Notes under the pieces: generated by a model
Told to the model about the DNA's origin: nothing
The model's input: only the letters and a program-made list of their open reading frames with translations
The model's database searches: none
Part shown: in pieces, positions 8,108 to 13,836 of the stretch
Layout of the letters: every line of letters begins with the position of its first letter
How positions within the stretch are numbered: position 1 is the stretch's first letter
Source of the DNA: Bacteroidales bacterium UBA4345
GTDB taxonomy: Bacteria > Bacteroidota > Bacteroidia > Bacteroidales > Paludibacteraceae
DNA: 13,836 nt
Direction: 5' to 3'
Assembly: GCA_002396385.1 (NCBI GenBank)
Contig: DGTD01000062.1
Coordinates: forward strand, 1-13,836
Translations under genes and position numbers: made by a program

Positions 8108-10534
8108 ATGAAAGTAATAAAATTTAATGGAGCATCCGTAGGCTCCATAAAGAACTTGCAGCAAGTCAAGAAGATTGTTGAGGGGGTTAACGAACCCGTT
8201 ATTATTGTGGTATCTGCCGCCGAAGGTATAACCGACAAACTTATAACAACAAGCACTCTTGCCGCGCAAGGCTCACTTTCTTACATCGAACAGTTCAACG
8301 ATATCGTTGCTGAACACAAGCATATTGTCGAGGGCATTATTCCTACTTCTATGCAAGAGGCGGTTCTGGCCGATGTGAATGCTCTTCACAGCGAGCTTGA
8401 GAACATCTTGAAGGGGGTCTGCCTTATCCGCGAACTTACACAGAAAACTTTCAATGCCATCCTCAGCTATGGTGAGCGTGTCTCTGCGTTGGTTATCAGC
8501 CGTTTTGTCGATGCCGCTCTGCTCGATTCGCGCAACCTTATAAAGACGTCGGGTGGCACTTCTTCCATTGTCGATGTGCCCGCTACTTTCAAGGCTATTC
8601 AAACTGCTTTCTCGGTCGCTAACCAGCGTACGGTTGTTCCGGGTTTCATTGCTTCGGCGGTCGATTCTGGCGAGGTGACTACACTCGGACGTGGCGGATC
8701 TGATTATACTGCTGCCCTTATTGGTGCGGCTTTGCGTGTGCGTGAAATCGATATCTGGTGTTCGTCGCGCGGATTTATGACGGCCGACCCTGAGGTTATT
8801 TCTAACGCATATCCTATCAGCCACCTCAGCTATTCCGAAGCGATGGAGCTGTGTAACTTTGGCGCTAAGGTGATCTTCCCGCCAACTATTTATCCGGCCT
8901 CTTCCGAAAATGTGCCTATCGTTATCAGGAATATCAACGAACCGGAGGCTGCTGGCTCTATTATATCAAACAACAAGGAAGACGACGAGCGTACTATCAA
9001 GGGCATCTCTTCCATCAGCGACACCGCCCTTATCGCTATCCAGGGTATGGGTATGTTGGGCATTGCCGACGCTAACGGTCGTATCTTCTCTACTTTGTCT
9101 ACCCGTGGCATTCGCACCCTGTTTGTTTCGCAGGCATCTTCCGGCAGCTCCATCTCTATTGGTGTGAAGGCCGACGATGCTGAGAAGTCGGTGCTTTTGC
9201 TTCGTGATGAGTTCGCAAAGGAATTAGCTCAGGGCGCCCTTTCTGCTATCAATGCCGAAAAGGGTATGGCTATTATTGCCATTGTGGGCGACAATATGAA
9301 GCAGACAACTGGCACTGCCGGTAAACTGTGCAATGCGCTTGGCAGAAACAATGTGAATATCATCGCTCTGGCGCAGGGCTCTTCCGAAACCAACATCTCG
9401 CTGGTGGTTTCTCAGGCCAACCTCCGCAAGGCGCTCAACGCAATTCACGAGTCGTTCTTCCTACAAGATTATCAGGAACTGAACCTCTTTGTTGTGGGTA
9501 CGGGTAATATTGGTGGCAGCCTGCTCGAGCAGTTCCACACGCAGGCCGACTTGCTTATGAACCAAAACCGGCTGAAGGTGCGTGTTATCGGTATTGCCGA
9601 TGTCAACAGCTACATCCTTGACCGCAACGGGGTTGACCTTACCAAATATCGCGACTTGTTGCAGACCGAAGGGAAACCTTCTACCCCTGAGGCTCTGAAG
9701 AATGCGCTCATCGACCTCAATATGTACAACTGCGTTTTCGTCGATTGTACTGCCAGCGCGGGCATCGCAAGCATCTACCGCGATCTGTTGTCACACAACA
9801 TCAATGTGGTTGCCGCTAACAAAATTGCCGCTTCTTCTGAATATAAGAACTACGCCGAACTCAAGAACATTGCCCGCAAGAAGGGGGTTAAATATTTGTT
9901 CGAGACGAATGTGGGGGCGGGTCTTCCTATCATCAACACCATCAACGACCTCATTTACTCGGGCGACCGCATCCTCAAACTTGAGGCTGTGCTCTCTGGT
10001 ACTTTGAACTTTATCTTCAACACCATCAGCAAGGATATTCCTCTCAGCAAGGCCATCCGTATGGCGATGGAGGCGCGCTTCGCTGAACCAGACCCTCGTA
10101 TCGACCTTAGTGGTAAGGACGTTATCCGCAAACTTGTTATTTTGGCGCGTGAGTCAGGCTATCAGGTTGAGCAAGACGACGTGGAGAAGAACCTCTTCAT
10201 CCCTACCGAGTTCTTCGACGGCTCGCTCGACGATTTCTGGAAGAAGGTCGAAGGTTTCGATGCCGAGTTCGAACTCAAACGCTTGGAGTTGGAGAAGGAA
10301 AACAAGAAGTGGCGTTTCGTTGCTACGCTTGAAGACGGTAAGACCAATGTCGGCCTGCGTGCTGTTGACCAGCGCAGTCCGTTCTACGATCTCGAGGGCT
10401 CGAACAACGTTATCCTCATCACCACTGCGCGCTATAAGCAGGACCCTATGATGATTAAGGGTTACGGTGCGGGTGCGGGTGTTACCGCTGCTGGTGTCTT
10501 TGCCGATGTTATCAGCATTGCTAACATCAGATAA
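8108..10534 (+). CDS. thrA: Bifunctional aspartokinase / homoserine dehydrogenase, with altered kinase active site
   Basis: This 808-residue cytoplasmic enzyme would make aspartyl phosphate and later reduce aspartate semialdehyde to homoserine, for threonine and methionine. The kinase domain is about 1-290, with E123, TLGRGGSDY (192-200) and K254. Two ACT regulatory domains follow (about 305-455, the second with QGSSE at 423-427), suggesting amino acid feedback. The dehydrogenase has GTGNIGGS (464-471), ANK (570-572), ETNVGAGLP (599-607) and E660, D666, D671, K675, matching the catalytic set of yeast and E. coli enzymes. The kinase half is odd: the usual KFGGTS reads KFNGAS (5-10), WTDVDG reads WCSSRG (217-222), and TADPR reads TADPE (225-229). 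Kinase activity may be reduced or lost. The length is normal for the family and the start is the family start. apgM follows after 108 bases. Confidence 0.95.
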   Translation: MKVIKFNGASVGSIKNLQQVKKIVEGVNEPVIIVVSAAEGITDKLITTSTLAAQGSLSYIEQFNDIVAEHKHIVEGIIPTSMQEAVLADVNALHSELENILKGVCLIRELTQKTFNAILSYGERVSALVISRFVDAALLDSRNLIKTSGGTSSIVDVPATFKAIQTAFSVANQRTVVPGFIASAVDSGEVTTLGRGGSDYTAALIGAALRVREIDIWCSSRGFMTADPEVISNAYPISHLSYSEAMELCNFGAKVIFPPTIYPASSENVPIVIRNINEPEAAGSIISNNKEDDERTIKGISSISDTALIAIQGMGMLGIADANGRIFSTLSTRGIRTLFVSQASSGSSISIGVKADDAEKSVLLLRDEFAKELAQGALSAINAEKGMAIIAIVGDNMKQTTGTAGKLCNALGRNNVNIIALAQGSSETNISLVVSQANLRKALNAIHESFFLQDYQELNLFVVGTGNIGGSLLEQFHTQADLLMNQNRLKVRVIGIADVNSYILDRNGVDLTKYRDLLQTEGKPSTPEALKNALIDLNMYNCVFVDCTASAGIASIYRDLLSHNINVVAANKIAASSEYKNYAELKNIARKKGVKYLFETNVGAGLPIINTINDLIYSGDRILKLEAVLSGTLNFIFNTISKDIPLSKAIRMAMEARFAEPDPRIDLSGKDVIRKLVILARESGYQVEQDDVEKNLFIPTEFFDGSLDDFWKKVEGFDAEFELKRLELEKENKKWRFVATLEDGKTNVGLRAVDQRSPFYDLEGSNNVILITTARYKQDPMMIKGYGAGAGVTAAGVFADVISIANIR

Positions 10535-10550
10535 ACGCCTTTAGGGCAGT

Positions 10551-10571
10551 AGGGGTGTGCTTACACTCCCT
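10551..10571 (+). other. Short hairpin between thrA and apgM
   Basis: AGGGGTGT and ACACTCCCT can pair around GCTT, with a wobble pair and a one-base bulge. A weak T-rich stretch follows. It could be a partial terminator, an RNA processing site, or chance. The 108-base gap is long for an operon, yet no clear new promoter is seen before apgM. Confidence 0.35.
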
Positions 10572-10642
10572 GTTTATTTGCATTAATGACAATACAAAAT
10601 CTTGTGGCTGTTCTTGAACGGCTAATTTAAAGGTTTGTTATT

Positions 10643-11860
10643 ATGAAATACATTATCATTCTTGGCGACGGTATGGCCGATGACCCTATTCCAGCGCTGG
10701 GAAACAAAACAATTTTGCAGGCGGCTAACAAGCCTGTAATCGATTATTTGGCAAAAAATGGCCGGTGTGGTATGCTCGAAACGGTTCCTACTGGCTTTCA
10801 TCCGGGTAGTGAGATTGCAAATTTACAGGTTTTGGGCTACGACGTCAGAAAAGTGTTCGAGGGGCGTGGCTCGCTCGAATGTGCGGGTGCGGGTGTTCCT
10901 ATCTACGATGGGGAGATGGTGATGCGTTGTAACCTTATCTGCATCGAAGATGGTAAAATCAAGAATCATTCTGCTGGCCACATTTCCAGCGAAGAGGCTT
11001 ATGAACTGCTTGATGCGCTTAACAAGGAGTTGGGCGACGAAGTGGTTAGTTTCCATCGGGGCATTCAGTACAGACATATTCTGAAGGTTAAGAACGGCAA
11101 TAAGTTTGTCAGCTGCACACCTCCTCACGATGTTCCTGGCACTCCTTTCCGTGATGTTATGGTCAAGGCTGACAAACCTGAGGCCGAACAAACGGCCAAT
11201 TTGCTCAACGATTTAATCATTCGTTCGCAAAAAATTCTTGAAAATCATCCTGTTAACCTGAAGCGCAAAGCCGAGGGTAAAGATCCTGCCAATAGCATTT
11301 GGCCGTGGTCGGCTGGCTATAAGCCTTCCATGAAGACACTGAAGGAGATGTTTGGCATCAATTCGGGGGTGGTTATTACTGCGGTCGACCTTATTAAGGG
11401 TATCGGTGTGCTGGCGGGTCTTAAGCCTGTTGAGGTGGAAGGCGCTACCGGTCTTTTCGATACCAATTACGAGGGAAAGGCACAGGCGGCTATCGAGGCG
11501 CTCAAACACAACGATTTTGTCTACCTTCACATCGAGGCCAGCGACGAAGCAGGACATGAGGGTAATGTCGATTTGAAACTCAAAACGGTGGAGTACCTCG
11601 AGAACAGGGCTGTTAAACCGATTTTTGAGGAAGTATCGAAGTGGGACGAGCCTGTCACTATTGCTGTCCTTCCCGACCATCCGACACCTTGCCGGCTGAA
11701 AACCCATGTGTCCCGGCCTATTCCGTTCCTGATCTATACGCCCGGACAACAACCCGATGCGGTGCAGGTCTATGACGAGGAGGCTTGTAAAGATGGGGCA
11801 TATGGACTGCTGACAGGTGACGAGTTTATGCGCGCTGTGCTCGGCCAACTGAAAAAGTAA
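10643..11860 (+). CDS. apgM: ApgM-family cofactor-independent phosphoglycerate mutase; probable homoserine kinase by context
   Basis: The 405-residue protein belongs to the alkaline-phosphatase superfamily, archaeal-type phosphoglycerate mutase group. Metal and catalytic residues are in place: D9 in LGDGMAD (7-13), S56 in PGSEIANL (54-61) as the phosphoryl-accepting serine, D301 and H305 in ASDEAGHEG, D345-H346 in LPDHPTP, and H355. Family knowledge: members beside thrA in Bacteroidota have been proposed to act as homoserine kinase, replacing the GHMP-type ThrB. The position directly after thrA supports that role here, in which it would phosphorylate homoserine for threonine synthase. A true glycolytic mutase cannot be excluded from sequence alone. 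The start fits the family's N-terminal MKYIIILGDGMAD. A strong terminator follows 22 bases after the stop, so a thrC is not part of this transcript. Confidence 0.92.
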   Translation: MKYIIILGDGMADDPIPALGNKTILQAANKPVIDYLAKNGRCGMLETVPTGFHPGSEIANLQVLGYDVRKVFEGRGSLECAGAGVPIYDGEMVMRCNLICIEDGKIKNHSAGHISSEEAYELLDALNKELGDEVVSFHRGIQYRHILKVKNGNKFVSCTPPHDVPGTPFRDVMVKADKPEAEQTANLLNDLIIRSQKILENHPVNLKRKAEGKDPANSIWPWSAGYKPSMKTLKEMFGINSGVVITAVDLIKGIGVLAGLKPVEVEGATGLFDTNYEGKAQAAIEALKHNDFVYLHIEASDEAGHEGNVDLKLKTVEYLENRAVKPIFEEVSKWDEPVTIAVLPDHPTPCRLKTHVSRPIPFLIYTPGQQPDAVQVYDEEACKDGAYGLLTGDEFMRAVLGQLKK

Positions 11861-11882
11861 TTTGGTTTTATACACTATAAAG

Positions 11883-11916
11883 AAGTCTGGTGATTTTTAT
11901 TGCCAGACTTTTTTTG
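11883..11916 (+). terminator. Intrinsic terminator after apgM
   Basis: AAGTCTGG (11883-11890) pairs perfectly with CCAGACTT (11903-11910) around a 12-base loop, and the T tract runs through 11915. It ends the thrA-apgM unit. The same stem recurs at 13639-13663. Confidence 0.88.
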
Positions 11917-11950
11917 TTCAAATATGCTCACTTTTTACGCTTTTATGCTC

Positions 11951-11981
11951 TTTATCCAGGCCGCCTTTTTCTATAATTTTG
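11951..11981 (+). promoter_or_regulatory. Promoter for the 12005-12622 membrane protein gene
   Basis: TAATTTTG (11974-11981) is an exact TAnnTTTG match. TTT at 11951-11953, in the sequence GCTCTTT, sits 20 bases upstream as a partial -33 element. The predicted start of transcription is near 11988, giving a very short leader before the ATG at 12005. Confidence 0.65.
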
Positions 11982-12004
11982 TTTCGTACTAAATTATTTT
12001 GTTT

Positions 12005-12622
12005 ATGGGAAGATATTTAAGACGCAATAAGTGGAAACTGCACAAAGCTGTAGAGGAACAACATGGTGCTGAACGCCAAAAAGTTTTGGAACAGCAGTAT
12101 GGTGATGCTCAGCGAAAAGTTGATAATGAGCAGCCTGAAACGATACACCAAAAAGCTGAAATAAAACAGCCTAAACGTGATATAAGGTCAAGATGGAAAG
12201 ACGCTGTCCTAGAATTTTTTGGGGCCTTTCTTGCTATTCCGTTCATTGTTTTCCTTCCTTATCAAGTTCTAGATGGTATACGTGCAATCGGAGTTATCAA
12301 TCATGGAACCGTTGTTTCTGGTGTTGTGGAAGAGCACAACTATATAAGGAGTTCAAAAATTAAGGTGCTAGGCGAAGTGAAGACTTTGTACCAAGGCGGC
12401 AAAAATTCTTCATTGCAGTGGAAGGAAAAAGAGGGCAATTTGGTAAAGGTTTTTACAAAAGAAAACTGTCCTGTTGTTGTGTGTGAAAGAGATTGTACTA
12501 TGTTACATAAAGTGGGAATTTATTTCTCGATTATTATCTGTGGGTTCCTATCTATTGTATTTTTGTGTTTTTTCCTCTACGCTATGTTTTCAACGTTGAA
12601 AGAAATTATTAGTCCCTCATAA
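12005..12622 (+). CDS. Two-pass membrane protein of unknown function, DUF3592-like layout
   Basis: I do not recognise this 205-residue protein by family. Residues 1-65 are highly charged and rich in Q, E and K, and probably form a helix or coiled coil in the cytoplasm. Membrane segments are about 68-90 and 170-195. Between them lies a roughly 75-residue domain that begins with a GTVVSGVV stretch (101-108) and ends with GNLVKVFTKENCP (144-156). A small beta domain between two membrane helices recalls DUF3592 proteins, but this is only a resemblance in layout. The frame could begin at TTG 11999; I chose ATG 12005 because it fits the promoter better and TTG starts are rare. It is flanked by a terminator upstream and has its own promoter, so it is a single-gene unit unrelated to threonine synthesis. 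Confidence 0.72.
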   Translation: MGRYLRRNKWKLHKAVEEQHGAERQKVLEQQYGDAQRKVDNEQPETIHQKAEIKQPKRDIRSRWKDAVLEFFGAFLAIPFIVFLPYQVLDGIRAIGVINHGTVVSGVVEEHNYIRSSKIKVLGEVKTLYQGGKNSSLQWKEKEGNLVKVFTKENCPVVVCERDCTMLHKVGIYFSIIICGFLSIVFLCFFLYAMFSTLKEIISPS

Positions 12623-12677
12623 ATAGAACTTTTTCCGATTTCGGACAATTTTTTAGTATATATAGCTTACTGTTTTA

Positions 12678-12709
12678 TTTGTATATGTTGATGATGTTAA
12701 ATAATTTTG
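12678..12709 (+). promoter_or_regulatory. Near-perfect Bacteroidota promoter inside the 12623-12873 gap
   Basis: TTTG (12678-12681), exactly 20 bases, then TAATTTTG (12702-12709): both elements match the consensus, the best promoter in the window. Transcription would begin about 12716 and meet a strong terminator at 12756-12790. It therefore seems to serve a very short transcript. Confidence 0.65.
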
Positions 12710-12715
12710 TAGTGC

Positions 12716-12790
12716 AAACAAAACAGATAGATTTTTCATAGTTAAGGTTATGTGGGTGACGGTAGTTGTGAAAACTCCCGTCACTTTTTT
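12716..12790 (+). ncRNA. Candidate small RNA of about 75 nucleotides
   Basis: The 5' end is inferred from the promoter at 12678-12709 and the 3' end from the terminator at 12756-12790. The transcript would have about 40 unstructured A/T-rich bases and then the terminator hairpin, a shape common among small regulatory RNAs. It matches no RNA family I know. The same transcript could encode the start of the 29-codon frame at 12750, so it may instead be an attenuated leader. Confidence 0.4.
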
Positions 12791-12839
12791 CTTGGTTGGC
12801 GTGACTCTGTCTTGTTGTTTTGTCGCACTGTTTGTTTAA
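12750..12839 (+). CDS. Possible 29-residue hydrophobic peptide overlapping a terminator
   Basis: An ATG at 12750 with AAGG four bases upstream opens a frame of 29 codons that ends at TAA 12837-12839. The peptide is almost wholly hydrophobic after its first residues (V-rich at 3-7, then 13-29), so it could be a single membrane helix. Its frame runs through the terminator at 12756-12790, and its stop lies within the -7 element of the next promoter. It could be a small membrane peptide, a leader peptide controlling read-through into the 12874 gene, or chance. Nothing beyond composition and position supports translation. Confidence 0.25.
   Translation: MWVTVVVKTPVTFFLVGVTLSCCFVALFV
12756..12790 (+). 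terminator. Strong intrinsic terminator
   Basis: GTGACGG (12756-12762) pairs with CCGTCAC (12778-12784), with a further AGTT/AACT pairing inside, followed by six T (12785-12790). It lies 134 bases after the 12005-12622 gene and 46 bases after the promoter at 12678-12709, so it may end both transcripts. A much weaker hairpin (TCCG/CGGA, 12634-12645, then a T run) sits right after the first gene. Confidence 0.82.
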
Positions 12840-12844
12840 ATTTG
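12815..12844 (+). promoter_or_regulatory. Promoter for the 12874-13524 gene
   Basis: TAAATTTG (12837-12844) is an exact TAnnTTTG match, with TTG (12815-12817) 19 bases upstream. The expected transcript start near 12851 leaves a leader of about 23 bases. Confidence 0.62.
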
Positions 12845-12873
12845 CGATAAAATACAACTAAATATGTAATATA

Positions 12874-13524
12874 ATGGGAGTAGAATCTAAAACTATGCTG
12901 TTCCAACGACGCATGTTGGGATTGCTTTGTGCTTTGCTTGCACCTGCATGTATAATTTTCGGTTTTTTTGGCGCTGATTCCAATTTGCCGGGTTGGTACA
13001 AGAGCATTAGCGCTACTTTTTATGCGTCTTCTAATATTTGTATGATAGGACTGCTGTTCTGTACTGCTGTCTTCTTTGCCTGCTACCATGGTTATGATTG
13101 GCGCGATAGGTTGATGTCCGCCATTCAATCGTTGGGGGCTTTGGGCATCATCGTCTTCCCGTGTCGTACGCCTGGTGTGCCCGAACGTGTCGGCATTTTC
13201 CAACTGCCTGTCGATACCAGCCATGTCCTCCACTCTGTTTTTGCTTCAGTCTTGTTCTTGGCTTTTGCAGTCAATATCTTTTTCTTGTTCACGCTCGGCA
13301 ATTCCAACACCGAGCAGAAAAAGAGAAGAAACCTTGTTTACAGAATCTGTGGTGTGGTTATTTTCGCTTTCTGCGTCATACAGGCTGTTGAAATCGCTTT
13401 CTTTAAAAGTTACATTCCCCAGTGGTTCCCGCTCACTTGGCTGAACGAGTTTGTTATGCTCGAGGCTTTCGCGGTGGCTTGGTTGGTCAAAGCCGAGGCT
13501 ATTGCTGCCCTTAACGACGATTGA
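12874..13524 (+). CDS. Six-pass integral membrane protein of unknown function
   Basis: This 216-residue protein has six hydrophobic segments at about 12-33, 52-71, 81-97, 117-140, 155-175 and 188-206. Polar landmarks in the loops are a PGWYKSISATFY stretch (39-50), YHGYDWRDR (71-79), FPCRTP (95-100) and DTSHVLH (114-120). The conserved-looking D, H and R residues near membrane edges hint at a binding or enzymatic role, and the layout loosely recalls DUF998-type proteins, but I cannot assign a family. No signal peptide is apparent apart from the first membrane helix. The start at 12874 follows a good promoter; an ATG seven codons later is possible. It appears to be a single-gene unit, with a terminator before it and two after it. 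Confidence 0.75.
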   Translation: MGVESKTMLFQRRMLGLLCALLAPACIIFGFFGADSNLPGWYKSISATFYASSNICMIGLLFCTAVFFACYHGYDWRDRLMSAIQSLGALGIIVFPCRTPGVPERVGIFQLPVDTSHVLHSVFASVLFLAFAVNIFFLFTLGNSNTEQKKRRNLVYRICGVVIFAFCVIQAVEIAFFKSYIPQWFPLTWLNEFVMLEAFAVAWLVKAEAIAALNDD

Positions 13525-13533
13525 TGCCGTTCA

Positions 13534-13555
13534 CATCCTTTTCGGCGAAGGGATG
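13534..13555 (+). other. Hairpin just after the 12874-13524 gene
   Basis: CATCCTTT pairs with AAGGGATG (one wobble) around TCGGCG. No T tract follows directly, so it is more likely an RNA-stabilising 3' hairpin than a terminator. Confidence 0.4.
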
Positions 13556-13598
13556 GTGTGAGTGTTTTGGTTCGGAATTTTAAACGACGCAATTTTTT

Positions 13599-13632
13599 AA
13601 TGCCTGGTTTTGTAAAAAGGTTGGCATTTTTT
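13599..13632 (+). terminator. First intrinsic terminator of a tandem pair
   Basis: AATGCC (13599-13604) pairs with GGCATT (13623-13628), with an inner TTTT/AAAA pairing, then four more T. It probably ends the 12874-13524 transcript. Confidence 0.6.
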
Positions 13633-13638
13633 CCTATA

Positions 13639-13671
13639 GTCTGGTAACTTTTTGTTGCCAGACCTTTTTTT
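13639..13671 (+). terminator. Second intrinsic terminator, same family as 11883-11916
   Basis: GTCTGGTAAC (13639-13648) pairs with GTTGCCAGAC (13654-13663), with one wobble, around TTTTT. A C and seven T follow. The stem and loop closely resemble the terminator after apgM. Confidence 0.85.
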
Positions 13672-13706
13672 GTGCAGAAGTGTTTATTTTCTGTTCTTTT
13701 CTGCTC

Positions 13707-13737
13707 TTTTTCGACGTGCACGTTTGCCTTACTTTTG
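13707..13737 (+). promoter_or_regulatory. Promoter reading off the right edge
   Basis: TACTTTTG (13730-13737) is an exact TAnnTTTG match, with TTT (13707-13709) 20 bases upstream in the sequence GCTCTTT, as in the promoter at 11951-11981. It must serve a gene starting at or beyond the right edge. Confidence 0.62.
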
Positions 13738-13771
13738 TATTGTAAGTTAACAATTCGCAAAAAATGAAACT

Positions 13772-13828
13772 ATGAATGACTCAGAACAGAAAGAAATCTT
13801 ATTATTCTTTTTTATTGCTGTCCGGTAA
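13772..13828 (+). CDS. Possible 18-residue leader reading frame
   Basis: ATG at 13772 opens 18 codons ending at TAA 13826-13828, about 35 bases after a good promoter. A four-codon frame (ATG 13764) overlaps its start as ATGA. The last half of the peptide is hydrophobic. It may be a leader of a gene beyond the window, or chance; there is no other support. Confidence 0.2.
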   Translation: MNDSEQKEILLFFFIAVR

Positions 13829-13836
13829 ACGTTAAC

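Larger units (their letters stand above)
13525..13836. other. 312-base right-end gap with hairpin, tandem terminators and promoter
   Basis: No gene longer than 18 codons is supported. The stretch holds the hairpin at 13534-13555, terminators at 13599-13632 and 13639-13671, the promoter at 13707-13737 and the short frame at 13772-13828. It ends in a sequence containing GTTAAC. Confidence 0.6.

Noticed and set aside
8273..8824. Minus-strand open frame of 183 codons opposite thrA
   Set aside because: It is antisense to a clear enzyme gene, and its composition (R, S and N rich) is typical of a frame shadow.
11213..11875. Minus-strand open frame of 220 codons opposite apgM
   Set aside because: It lies wholly against a convincing gene with all catalytic motifs, and its own protein shows no recognisable domain.
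12675..12857. Minus-strand frame of 60 codons in the 12623-12873 gap
   Set aside because: It overlaps the plus-strand promoters and terminator, has no promoter of its own, and shows no protein-like pattern.
1..13836. CRISPR arrays, tRNA or rRNA genes
   Set aside because: No regularly spaced repeats and no cloverleaf or ribosomal RNA sequence were seen on either strand.

Overview
The window looks like chromosome from a member of the Bacteroidales (Bacteroidota). The evidence is: Bacteroidota-type promoters (TTTG/TTT, about 20 bases, then TAnnTTTG) before several genes; mostly weak or absent Shine-Dalgarno sequences; a fused aspartokinase-homoserine dehydrogenase followed by an ApgM-family enzyme, a gene order I know from Bacteroidales threonine operons; and a Bacteroides-type tyrosine recombinase. 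Genus cannot be fixed from the sequence.

Left part (1-7827, minus strand) is an accessory defence block. In transcription order it holds a tyrosine recombinase (7827-6634), a 354-base gap with a striking inverted repeat, a 1105-residue protein joining a phospholipase-D-type nuclease domain to a SNF2-class helicase (6279-2962), and, 15 bases on, an Eco57I-type adenine DNA methyltransferase with a target-recognition region (2946 to beyond base 1; its 3' end is outside the window). The last two look like a two-gene restriction-modification system: the methyltransferase marks and recognises DNA, the helicase-nuclease moves on it and cuts it. The gap holds two exact 15-base sites in opposite orientation, one 28 bases from the recombinase gene. 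This suggests a small invertible segment of about 180 bases that could switch expression of the restriction operon.

Middle part (about 7828-11920, plus strand) is amino acid biosynthesis with more GC-rich coding sequence: thrA (aspartokinase/homoserine dehydrogenase) and apgM (annotated as phosphoglycerate mutase, by context probably the homoserine kinase). The expected thrC does not follow. The dehydrogenase half of ThrA keeps its catalytic residues, but the kinase half carries several unusual substitutions at nucleotide-binding positions. A strong terminator closes the unit.

Right part (about 11920-13836, plus strand) holds two unrelated small membrane proteins of unknown function, each with its own promoter and terminator. 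Between them a near-perfect promoter reads into a terminator only about 75 bases downstream. This could be a small RNA, or an attenuated 29-codon hydrophobic peptide whose reading frame runs through the terminator. A similar terminator-plus-promoter module of about 100 bases occurs twice (11883-11981 and 13638-13737). The second copy drives something that begins at the right edge.
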